Assembly: GCA_977006965.1 (NCBI GenBank)
Contig: OZ345363.1
Span: 2,356,001-2,420,000, forward strand
Length of the DNA: 64,000 nucleotides
Direction: 5' to 3'
DNA from: Phymatolithon calcareum
Taxonomy: Eukaryota > Rhodophyta > Florideophyceae > Hapalidiales
Under the pieces are notes generated by a model. That model was not told the origin of the DNA and ran no database searches. It saw only the letters and a list, made by a program, of their open reading frames with translations. This document shows positions 55,949 to 64,000 of this stretch, one piece after another (position 1 is the stretch's first letter; each line of letters opens with the position of its first letter). Both the position numbers and the translations under genes were made by a program.

Positions 55949-55984
55949 GTTTATTTGATCAGACAATTGTCTGATCAAATAAAC
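55949..55984. repeat. 36-bp perfect palindrome inside left terminal repeat
   Basis: GTTTATTTGATCAGACAA followed by its exact reverse complement, with no spacer. The right terminus of the same element lacks it, so it looks like an insertion of about 38 bp into one TIR. Confidence 0.9.
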
Positions 55985-56074
55985 GACAGTAACGACCACA
56001 ATTAGTGCGGATTCCTAAATAGTGCGGGTTCCTAATTAGTACGTCAGATTCCAAATTAGTGTGGGCCGCACTAA

Positions 56075-56886
56075 TTGTTGTCTCCTCTTTTTGTTAGCGT
56101 GGATGCACTAATTAGGGTCTCTAAAATAATTTTTTTCGGAAAGGTTATATCATTCTCATGCGCTGTTTTCAACTTGAAATCTTCCACGTACTACTGTCCA
56201 CCTGACAGTAGCTTGGAAAGTCTCCTCAGATCCATTGGCACTGGCCTCTCTTTTATGTGCTGAGCATCGCTGGGTGTCTGCTTCCATGGAATTTCATTTA
56301 CACTCTGCAAGGTGGTGCTGGAAATGGAGTGTCGAGTAAGGTGCTGGATACCTGAGCAGCAACTGTATTCCGAGGATATGTAAGGCACTACAGTAGCTCT
56401 CTGCACACATTTTAATCGTTTTCACACTATGTAAGGCTGTCATTATAAACCTCTGTAAAGTGCTGCATTCGAGACGCATAAGTTACCCGGAAATTAAAAC
56501 AAGCAAGTTTATCTCTGCTGTCACAGTGCTATCAGCACTTCATCTACAGCAGCTCGTGTTACGTCTCCAGAAAACATAACTCCAGTTTCAAACCATCTCT
56601 TGTTAAAATCTTTATGCTTTCGCTCTTCGTTAAAACATAACTCCAGTTTTGTCCTTTTCTGTGCAAGAGATGCATACATTACGTCAATGGTGTACTATTA
56701 ATGACTTTTTGTAAGAACAATAGCGATTTGAAAAGGCATTTAAAGAGCGATACCTGAAGCCGGTCATCAGAAAAACAAAATCTCGATATTGAACATCACC
56801 TCCAGCAGTATACCGTTCTGCAATATCATCCTTCACGGTATGCTGGAAGACGAAGAAAAAGAGCTCATTGCTCTAAAAAGCCGCCT
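56075..56886. other. Element interior upstream of the 401-aa ORF
   Basis: No supported gene. A short frame from ATG 56840 (MLEDEEKELIALKSRLWRMG) looks like a coiled-coil protein start and runs into the 401-aa frame region in another phase, so the true N-terminus may lie here, separated by a frameshift or small intron. Confidence 0.4.
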
Positions 56887-58092
56887 TTGGCGTATGGGCT
56901 TCGACAAGAACAATCGACCATCTCAGAAAACAAGGACAGAGTTCCCGAAGCCTCCACTGCTGTATTTGAGTTTCTGTGCAAATATCCTGGCAATACAATC
57001 GCAAGGCAATGGAAAATTCTACTCGAAATCTATGTAAGCTCGGACATTGACGGCGACTTGGAGAACACACTTCTTCCTATTCTAGCCGTTGTGCTCTCCA
57101 ATTCTCATGTCCCCCTTCATGTAGATCCAGACGGAGAGAAGAACGACGATTCACGCAATCACGAACACACCCGTCTATGCACGCCCATTCCTAGCCACGA
57201 CCCCACACCACCCGTCCTGGCCTTCCCGCTAAGTGCTCCTCCGGCTGTTTTTCGTGACCTAAATACCACGACAGAACCATCGTTACGGCAGGGAAGGAAG
57301 CGGGCATTGCAGAAGGTGTCCACTAAGGAAGAGCGGAGAAAGGTGGTAAAGTGGATGATTGAGAACGAAACACCGATTCTTCACATCGCACGAACAATCG
57401 AACACTTTCCGGACATCTTTAATGGAAAACCGAAGAATGACAGTTCTAAGTGCAGTCGGTGGTGTAAACAGCGCGCGACAATTTTAAGCTCTCAATTTTG
57501 TGGTCCTCTGTCTATCGGCGTCACGCAGAGCAATCCGCGCTCTGAATCGTCGACAAATCGACGATTTCCTCTAAAATCGCAATCTGGAAGAGGTCCTCGC
57601 ACATCACCTTGGGTTTTATGGCTTTATGGTCAGATTCTGTCTGAGTTTCACCGTTTCAGAAAAGCCGGCGTCAATGCGACCGATAAGATTCAGCCTGCTG
57701 GTTCTTTTGTAATAGCCAAAATCAAGTCTGTTTGGAGAGAGAAGTGGGAGAAGCGAAAATTGAATCAGATCATGAGCGGTAATGGTTTCAAGGACTCGGG
57801 CCGGCGGGATGGAAGGAACTCAGGAGCCTTGAGAAATCCCGGGAAGGGTTATTTCTTGCGGCTGGCTGCTGATGTTATTAGAGAAGTGAACAATATCAAA
57901 GACACGAACGGAATGACCATGGCCAGAAAAGCAATGCTCCAATGCGGTCTCGGTATGGAAAACGGGGTGTGGAAAGTGTCGCAGTTGAAAAGAGAGTTGC
58001 AAGAGATTGTACGTGAGCATAAAGTGCATTTCGAAGGGGAGCCAGTACCAGATCTTGGAGAGAAGTCCGCGAACATACAGGAAGATGTATAA
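56887..58092 (+). CDS. Transposon-borne protein of unknown family (401 aa)
   Basis: A single open frame between the subterminal repeats of one DNA element. There is a Pro/Thr-rich low-complexity linker around residues 85-135. A basic, helix-turn-helix-like block follows at residues 140-200 (RQGRKRALQKVSTKEERRKV, then WMIENE and SRWCKQRA). A conserved-looking C-terminal half has WVLWLYGQILSEFHRFR, WREKWEKRKLNQ and GMTMARKAMLQCGLGM. I see no DDE/D, RNase H or SWIM signature. It could be a DNA-binding accessory protein, a divergent transposase or a captured host gene. The N-terminus is uncertain: the Met at 56887 overlaps a better start at 56840 in another frame. Confidence 0.55.
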   Translation: MAYGLRQEQSTISENKDRVPEASTAVFEFLCKYPGNTIARQWKILLEIYVSSDIDGDLENTLLPILAVVLSNSHVPLHVDPDGEKNDDSRNHEHTRLCTPIPSHDPTPPVLAFPLSAPPAVFRDLNTTTEPSLRQGRKRALQKVSTKEERRKVVKWMIENETPILHIARTIEHFPDIFNGKPKNDSSKCSRWCKQRATILSSQFCGPLSIGVTQSNPRSESSTNRRFPLKSQSGRGPRTSPWVLWLYGQILSEFHRFRKAGVNATDKIQPAGSFVIAKIKSVWREKWEKRKLNQIMSGNGFKDSGRRDGRNSGALRNPGKGYFLRLAADVIREVNNIKDTNGMTMARKAMLQCGLGMENGVWKVSQLKRELQEIVREHKVHFEGEPVPDLGEKSANIQEDV

Positions 58093-58524
58093 TTTATTCA
58101 CTCGGTCGTCTTCTAATAGCAATATGTACTTTCCTTTCTTATATCTCGTCTTGCTGGCGAGAATAGTGTTTCTATAAACCTGGCGCACTAATTGTTGGTC
58201 ACAACTATTAGTGCGGGTTCCTAAATAGTATACCAGGTTCCTGAATAGTGCGGTCCACACTAATTGTTGGTTCCAGCTTGGATTTTCATGTTCCTAATTA
58301 GTGCGGTCCGCACTAATTGTGGTCATTACTGTAATGACGAAACTATTGGTAGTACAACCAGGGAAATGTTAGGAGGGGGACAAAAGCAGGAGACGTGTCA
58401 TACCGAATTTTAATGAGGAAATTCGCTGCATGGACCGAAAAAGGTGGTAAAATTCGCTAAATCGGCACCCTTACAAATACTACTACTCGTTATGATTTCA
58501 GCTAGACAGCCGCTTATCATTACA

Positions 58525-58765
58525 CGTTAAGAGGATTTATTGAGAAGGTACCATGTGTCCCAACTTGAGGAAAGTCGGCACGTTTAGCGTCGAGAGTTGT
58601 CAGTTATCTTATTTAGAATTGCATAATATCACGTCAATGGCTCGCGCCACTTCATTCTCTTCGGTAGGGGTCCATTTAGGCTTCTTCAGGGTTCTGCTGA
58701 GTGTACCAATTGCCCATGCTCCTTGACTACCCATATCTTCAATCAGCTTCCTTATCTTTACACTA
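58525..58765 (-). pseudogene. LINE 3'-end fragment nested in MULE
   Basis: The reverse complement aligns with 52210-52462: GGTAGTCAAGGAGCATGGGC against GGGCAGTCAAGGAGCATGGG, then AAGTGG..CGAGCCAT, CTTTCCTCA.GTTGGGACA and CTTCTCAATAAATCC. The reading ends MGSQGAWAIGTLSRTLKKP then TPTEENEVARAIDV and a stop. It seems to be a severely truncated insertion; no TSD was found. Confidence 0.75.
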
Positions 58766-59028
58766 CTAATCCGCTACGAAAAGTTCTCTGCACCTCGTCG
58801 CATTCGATTGCTGAGCTAACTCGCAACGCTCTCGCCCGAACCGTCTGAACTCATGGAGAAGAAGGAGCTCGTGCTAAGTGTAGGTGACTGCCCTGGAGTA
58901 AGAAAACGTTGCCAACCTCTTAATCGCCCACAACACGTCTATTGGCAAGGCATATCGACAGGCAAGTTCCTCACGCCTTGCTGCTGCAAGAAGCACTAGG
59001 AAAAATCCTCTGAGCGGAGAAGCTGCTT

Positions 59029-59238
59029 GTGGAGCCGGAGGTCATCGAAAGTGACATGCTGAGGTTTGTTGTTAGCAGCCAAGTGACAGCATTCCCTGTG
59101 GTAGTTAACAGCGACTACCACGCTACATGCTCTTGTCACCACTTTGAAGAGCACCAGCGGCCATGTAGCCACGTTGTCATTGCACTTTTGTACTGCTCTA
59201 GACGCTTGGCGCAGCATCGAGCCGCATTCGACCCGTGA
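59029..59238 (+). pseudogene. MULE transposase remnant: SWIM zinc finger
   Basis: 70 codons containing CSCHHFEEHQRPCSHVVIAL, a complete SWIM finger (CxC...CxH) of the type found near the C-terminus of MULE transposases. It is followed by sequence that no longer reads as a transposase. There is no upstream DDE core in the element. All zinc ligands are intact, unlike the older MULE at 6250-8383. Confidence 0.7.
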
Positions 59239-59752
59239 AACAAGATCTGGTGTGGGACGCATGGCTATTGATAACGTGGGCCAAGCAACACGAGGGCATC
59301 ATCATTCGTGTTGCAGTCACTGGTTAACAGCTAGTACAGGATGATTTGGTCCGTTTGACCTTGTCGCTAAGCTGGACCGCAAGCGCAAGAGGCCCTACTT
59401 CCCGTCCAAAATGAGGTCCCGTCACGGCTCCTCGTGCGGAAACAACGGTCACTTCTCGCAGACACGCCAGGCCGGACATTCGCAATATTGTTGAGGTGAA
59501 GCGAAAACACATCGACAAAGCGGCTCAGTCCATGATAATTGACCTCACCGCCTGCGATGACGGAGATGCTACTTGCGACGAGGAGCTGAAGCATAGCGAG
59601 TTGCGCATGAAATAAATATTATCTTTTTGATAAGTTTATTTCTGTGGAGTGCTCTGTGTATCATAACGAGTAGTAGTTATTGCAAGGGGTGCCGATTTAG
59701 CGAATTTTGCCAACTTTTTCGGTCCATGCAGCGAATTTCCTCGAATTTTAAT

Positions 59753-60551
59753 GATAAGCCTATGTGGCGTCCGCATGAAGCAGAGCAGATCATCTGCTAG
59801 GGAGGAAATGTATCATAAACGTAGATTGTTGATGGAAAAGATCCAGCTTACAGCTTGCGTACATTATGGACCGTAATGCAGCGAAGCCTCTTGTTGAAGG
59901 ATCCCATTCTGGAGAAAAATAATAGAAAAAAGTAGGTTTTCGAGCTCTGCCTCTGCACTGCGCACAAAACGTGCACGGCTCGCGCCCGTGGCTTTCATGA
60001 TTTTCAAGAGTTGCCCGCGAAAATTCGAGATGTAGCAGTTGTGCGCTGGGCGGATTAACTATTTTTTTAAAAAAATTGTTAAATTATTTTAAAAAATATG
60101 GTTAAATCCGCCCAGCGCAATTATTAAAACGGAAGACTGGGAGGTGTGGCTCGCGTCTTTTGTCGCGTGTAACAGCGATGGACGCGAGCGGAACGTTCTC
60201 GGAGGCGAGCAGCTCGTCTGACGAGCCCGGGCTTCTATCAGCCGTGAGTTCCGGGCTGGAACAACAGGGCTCGGTGGCGCGCTGATCCGTTGGTGGTCCT
60301 CTCTTGAGAGAAGTGCTCGCATGATCCATTTCTGCGAAATATAACGTATCACATGCGGCCACGTTGCCACAATTTCATCAGCTAATCACGAAAGCGCCCG
60401 CATGAGTATAGGATGCCACTGTCTAGTTTACTGAGTGGCTGCTCGACGTCGTATTTCCATTATATACTCGTATATGTGAGGTATGATCCAATTGGGACGA
60501 CTTGGCACTATCAGTCTGAAAACCTGGGAAATTGTCTTTGCGCTTCAAAGA
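59753..60551. other. Region between MULE and copia pol, likely including copia 3' LTR
   Basis: The part next to 60551 should hold the copia 3' LTR, since pol ends at 60552; on the minus strand a TATATAATGG lies near 60455. The partner LTR is outside the window, so LTR limits cannot be set. A 78-bp snap-back repeat lies at 60042-60119. Confidence 0.4.
60042..60119. repeat. 78-bp snap-back repeat with AT-rich loop
   Basis: GCGCTGGGCGGATTAAC on the left pairs with GTTAAATCCGCCCAGCGC on the right (one bulged base). The interior is runs of A and T that also partly pair. It may be a tiny MITE. Confidence 0.75.
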
Positions 60552-62505
60552 CTATGATCCAATAGCCGCCGCTGATTGTGATGAGTCGTTGCACATGGAG
60601 AGTTGATTGCGAAGTTGAATGAATCTGATCTCTGATAGCGGTTTCGTGAGCAGATCGGCTGTCAGACGTTTTGAGGGCACATGCACAGGGCGGACCGTTC
60701 CGTTTCGGACAAGGTCTTGGATGAAATGGTGCTGAACGTCGATGTATTTCGATCGTTTTGTTGGCGAGCTGGCTGTAGCAATTCGAATGGCGGCAGTGTT
60801 GTCAATACCCAGCGGGGTAGGATCGTCAAAGAGTTTGGACTTGAGAGGTGTTGCTTGAGTCTGGTGCGTTAGGAACGATTGCAGTAATGTCCGAATGTAT
60901 CGTGCTTGTTTTGCAGCTTGACCTGCCGCAATGTATTCTGCTTCACATGTGCTTGTGCATACAGTTTTGATTGTTCGTGACGCCCACGATATCGGCGCGT
61001 CATTGAAAAATACGACATTTGCGTACACTGATTTTCTTGTGGATTTGCAGTTCGCGTAGTCTGCGTCTGATTCGATATAGAGCCCACCGTTTCCTTGCTT
61101 GTATTTTATGCCAAGATTAATTGTTCCTTTGAGATACCTGAGTACACGCTTGGCTGCATTCCAATGTCGTTTGGCTGGTCGGGTGAGGCTTCGGGCGAGG
61201 GAAGCGACAATTTTCGCGAGATCAGGTCTAGTACAATCGGCGAGATATCGTAGTGCACCTACGCACGAGCAATACGGGTGCTCTGTTGAGTCAAGTGGCT
61301 GCTCGTCGGGACGTATTGGTTCAAGAGTAACGCCGGATAGATACGGTGTGGCAGCAGGATTACAGTCCATCATTCGAAAATCTTCTAATATTTGCATTGA
61401 TAGTGCCGGCTGGCTAATGGTTGTTGTTCGATTCTTGCGGTCACGTTCGATTCGCCATCCTATGAAATGCTCCGCATCTCCGAGGTCCCTTATGGTGTAT
61501 TTGGAACTCAGGTGATTTTTGCATTCGGCTAGCAGGGAAGAGGATGTGGATGCAATCAAGAAGTCATCAGTGACGGTTGGCATGAGTATGAAGTCATTTC
61601 CGCGGTGCAGTATGTACACCTGCGATTCAATGCGGTTCGTGTTATATCCTAGCGAATTGAGATGCTTGCGTAGCCCATTGGCGTATGTGCGAGATGCTTG
61701 TTTTAGGCCGTATATGTTTTTGACCAGTTGTGCCACTATTGTTCTTGTTGCTGTGCCGCCGTAGAATGGCGGGGGTCTTCTCATGTAAAGTGGTGTCGGG
61801 CTGTCAACATCTTCGTGTAGATATGCTGATGATATGTCAACGTGGTGCATATCCATGTCAAGATGCGTTCCAATTGCAAGAACTAATCGTATGGCATCTT
61901 TGTCGGGTGCATAAGTCGCTAGATTATGTGGGTCGTAATGTATATATGGTTTGGTTTTGTCCCCTCGATACGAGATTCGAACTTTTCGATCGATTACGTT
62001 TCCATTGGTATCACATTTGTACCTGAACGATATGGCCGGGGGATAGATGTTTGCGTCTTTCGGGACGTTTCGGCGGAGAATCCATTTGAAGGTGCCTTTC
62101 TTTTCGTGTGATGATAGCTCAGCGTTGTATGCCTTTTCCCACATGTCAGAATCAGGGTAGTTCCGTGCTTCATGCAGTGTGGTTGGAGCTCGCGGTTTTG
62201 CACGGTTAAGATTAGTCGTAGCCGCCGCACCTCTAGATCGTGGCAGTGTATTTTTTTGTAAGGTTGCCTTTCCAGCTCGAGGGCTTGGGTGTGTGAGAAG
62301 CCTGGTTGGATCAAGATGTGGTGAGTATGCCTTGAAGTTAGCACAGCGGCATTTGAAAATTCTGTTTCGATCCACGTCAAGAACATAATAGTGGAGAGGG
62401 TCCGGACGGTACAGATATCTGGTCAAGATCGCACGGGGTTGATTCTTCTTGAGTTTACTTGGAACTGAGTTGATGTTGGTAGTGTATCCATATGCCCCAA
62501 ATGGT
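60552..62505 (-). CDS. Copia reverse transcriptase and RNase H
   Basis: The frame is open from about 62505 to the stop at 60552. RT: the family WxxAxxxE region appears as MWEKAYNAELSSHEKKGTF. Next come MDMHHVDISSAYLHED (motif A Asp), VKNIYGLKQASR and the catalytic box TVTDDFLIAS, where the two Asp are kept and Thr replaces the usual Val. RNase H: SDADYANCKSTRKS, SWASRTIKTVCTSTCEAEYI and LGIDNTAAI supply the Asp-Glu-Asp residues, ending with HHFIQDLV and LTADLLTKPLS, the standard copia C-terminus. It turns genomic RNA into DNA in the particle. It needs the upstream frame, from which it is separated by the frameshift, unless shifting is programmed. Confidence 0.9.
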
Positions 62506-64000
62506 TGGAAGGTTGCTACATTCCGGTTTTCTTTCGGGGCTCCAAAGTGCTTCTGGGATTGTTCGTATGCTGTCGTGATAGGTGTGGTTGTATTTGGTTA
62601 CCGTGTCAAGTATTGCAAAATCCCAGTATCGGAAAGTCATTTTTGCGGTGTATATCGCTGCCCTTGCCCGTTCCATTAGTGTACGATTGAATTGTTCGGA
62701 CACTGAGTTTTCTTGTGGTGTATAGCGCGTTGAGGGCTCCAGAATAATGCCCTTTGAGTTGCAATATTCTTGTATCTCAGCTGCTGAGAATTCTTTTGCC
62801 CCGTCTGGCTTGAATCTTTTTATGGGTAGACCAAGTTGGGTTGATATACGATTGAGGGCAGTTATGGTGTGCTGTCGAACGTCGGATTTCTTTTTGCATA
62901 GGAATATCAATTTACGTCTGGTATATGTTTCGGTGAAAGTCGCAAAGTAGAGAAAGCCTTGATTGCTTGTTTCCGACGGTTCTCCTATATCGGCTGTGAC
63001 GAGGTCGCATTTTGCATATCTCGGCATTAATCCTTTAAACGGTGCATTGGCTTGGTGCCCAATGGCACATCCTGAGCATGTAATTTGCGCACGCGGTTTT
63101 TGAATTTTTGATGGCATTCCTGTTACCAAGTTCTGGTGCGCCATTTTGGACAATTTGTTGTAGTTCGTGTGGTTCATTATGAGATGCCAATCCTCCGCGG
63201 AGGTGGGTGCATTTCGTGATGGTTGAGTTTCGTGCGGGAAATTGGGTCGCGCGGTACAGTCAATTGTCGCGATGATTTCGCCTTTTAGAGGAGGGCATAA
63301 CGGAGGCTTTGTGGGTAGCTTTGTCCCAACATTGATATCGGTCGATGGATATTTCAGCTCTTGTGTCGTCTCACTTCGCCGTGCCCATGCGGATGATATT
63401 GCTCGCCAATCACGAAATGAAAACTGTCGTGCCGTGTTTGCCCTTGGTTTCATATTCGTTGATGTTCTGAACTTGTATAGCCCATTTTTTGCGTTTGCAA
63501 CTGCGATAATCTGTTCTTGAGGAGGTGGTTGTTGTTTTGGAATGATGTAGGCAACGTTTTCGTTGAACAAGATAGTTTTTCCCGTTTGGCATACTTGGTG
63601 TACGGATATGAGGTTGGATTTGAATGCCGGGGCTACGATCGCTTTTGATATGGTGAGTGGTTTAGGCAACGAGGGCATAGTTGCTTTCCCATAGTGAGAT
63701 AGTTTCGTGGTTTGTCCGTTTGCAGTGATGGTGCATTTTGTATTTTTGTATGGTCTCATGTGCGTCTGGGGCCTACGGAGATGTGTGGGCCATGCCCCTG
63801 AGTCCAGGATATACTCAGAATCGTCATTGTTTAATTCATCCATATCAACAATCGTAGGCGGCGCTTGGTCGGTATCATCTTGAAGGAGGACTGCATTAGC
63901 ACGGCGGTTTCGACGCTGGCGCGGACGGTCTTGATCATCCTTCTTAACTTCTGCAGGGTAGGGTGTTTTCCAACATTCGTCATATTGTTTGTGGTAGTGG
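62455..64000 (-). CDS. Copia protease and integrase (5' part beyond window)
   Basis: The frame is open from the window edge to a stop at 62455. Protease active site YILDSGAWPTHL near 63810. The GAG-pre-integrase zinc region appears as WHLIMNHTNYNKL then CSGCAIGHQA (HHCC). The integrase DDE triad is in LVTADIGEPSE, KRFKPDGAKEF and PQENSVSEQFNRTL. The frame then ends prematurely after TIWGIWIHYQ, whereas the +1/-1 phase gives the expected FGAYGYTTN and flows into the RT frame. The integrase inserts the cDNA into the genome. The basic Arg/Gln-rich stretch before the protease (near 63920) belongs to gag. Confidence 0.88.
   Translation of the reverse strand, partial: HYHKQYDECWKTPYPAEVKKDDQDRPRQRRNRRANAVLLQDDTDQAPPTIVDMDELNNDDSEYILDSGAWPTHLRRPQTHMRPYKNTKCTITANGQTTKLSHYGKATMPSLPKPLTISKAIVAPAFKSNLISVHQVCQTGKTILFNENVAYIIPKQQPPPQEQIIAVANAKNGLYKFRTSTNMKPRANTARQFSFRDWRAISSAWARRSETTQELKYPSTDINVGTKLPTKPPLCPPLKGEIIATIDCTARPNFPHETQPSRNAPTSAEDWHLIMNHTNYNKLSKMAHQNLVTGMPSKIQKPRAQITCSGCAIGHQANAPFKGLMPRYAKCDLVTADIGEPSETSNQGFLYFATFTETYTRRKLIFLCKKKSDVRQHTITALNRISTQLGLPIKRFKPDGAKEFSAAEIQEYCNSKGIILEPSTRYTPQENSVSEQFNRTLMERARAAIYTAKMTFRYWDFAILDTVTKYNHTYHDSIRTIPEALWSPERKPECSNLPTIWGIWIHYQHQLSSK

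Larger units (their letters stand above)
55926..58352. mobile_element. DNA transposon with ATTAGTGCGG subterminal repeats and 401-aa ORF
   Basis: Inverted ends share CGTCATTA, CAGTAA(C/T)GACC and ACAATTAGTGCGGA in order; in the left end a 36-bp palindrome is inserted between the first two blocks. Subterminal ATTAGTG-type units follow, spaced 17, 17 and 20 bp on the left (56001, 56018, 56035, 56055) and similarly on the right (58207, 58224, 58244 and inverted copies). Weak similarity continues outward about 15 bp, so outer limits are approximate. No TSD was confirmed. The only large frame inside is 56887-58092. Confidence 0.7.
58415..59742. mobile_element. Deletion-derivative MULE with 82-bp TIRs and 10-bp TSD
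   Basis: The TIR begins GAGGAAATTCGCTGCATGGA and runs 82 bp at each end (58415-58496 and about 59661-59742) with roughly 90 percent identity. GAATTTTAAT flanks the element directly at 58405-58414 and 59743-59752. TIR length and 9-11-bp TSDs are typical of Mutator-like elements, and the SWIM zinc finger inside supports this. The transposase core is absent, so it is non-autonomous. A LINE 3' fragment lies inside in opposite orientation. Confidence 0.88.
60552..64000 (-). mobile_element. Ty1/copia LTR retrotransposon, gag-pol part, runs off window
   Basis: The minus strand reads, in copia order, protease, integrase, reverse transcriptase and RNase H, with one frameshift near 62505. Integrase lying before RT distinguishes copia from gypsy. 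The frame is still open at 64000, so gag and the 5' LTR lie outside. This copy is fairly young: only one frame disruption in about 3.4 kb. Confidence 0.92.

Noticed and set aside
1-64000. tRNA, rRNA or other structured RNA genes
   Set aside because: GGTTCGAA-type T-loop matches and hairpins were inspected, but none lay in a plausible cloverleaf or rRNA context; a covariance-model scan would be needed to exclude them fully.

Overview
This is a nuclear eukaryotic window, rich in transposons and poor in genes. Spliceosomal introns (GT...AG, 76-112 bp), TATA boxes, LINE, copia, Mutator-like (MULE) and hAT-like elements exclude a bacterial or organellar origin. The lineage cannot be fixed from sequence alone. 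Short introns, compact genes, a secreted Ser/Thr/Pro-repeat protein and heavy copia/MULE content would suit an alga (possibly red) or another protist; this is a weak inference.

Layout. 1-3263: degenerate LINE (endonuclease plus reverse transcriptase with a broken FAND active site), entering from outside the window. 3264-9110: old MULE-type DNA transposon with inverted arrays of a 29-bp subterminal repeat, a broken transposase on the minus strand and a nested LINE fragment. 9653-10084: gene for a small secreted ten-cysteine protein. 9732-34346: a giant inverted repeat with arms of about 10.7 kb and a 3.25-kb spacer. The spacer holds 247 perfect copies of a 10-bp unit and a small zinc-finger-like ORF. 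The arms carry miniature inverted-repeat elements, a purine-rich degenerate array and only weak ORFs; they are nearly identical near the centre and differ by several percent further out. 34480-36057: 5'-truncated LINE with an open reverse transcriptase frame.

37572-42010: the best gene in the window, a complete seven-exon ABCB-type (P-glycoprotein-like) full transporter of 1,290 aa. 42685-43548: secreted Ser/Thr/Pro-repeat protein. 47913-48434: GC-rich two-helix membrane protein. 50239-52474: LINE fragments, including one truncated copy with a 15-bp target-site duplication (TSD) that was itself hit by a hAT-like MITE with an 8-bp TSD. 52575-53579: multi-pass membrane protein. 54415-55825: a second, apparently perfect palindrome (681-bp arms). 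55926-58352: a DNA element with ATTAGTG-type subterminal repeats and a 401-aa protein of unknown family. 58415-59742: small MULE with 82-bp TIRs, a 10-bp TSD and a SWIM zinc finger. 60552-64000: Ty1/copia pol with one frameshift, running out of the window.

The host genes (secreted cysteine-rich protein, ABC transporter, Ser/Thr/Pro-repeat protein, two membrane proteins) show no sign of forming one pathway. The dominant theme is layered transposition and two inverted duplications of very different age.
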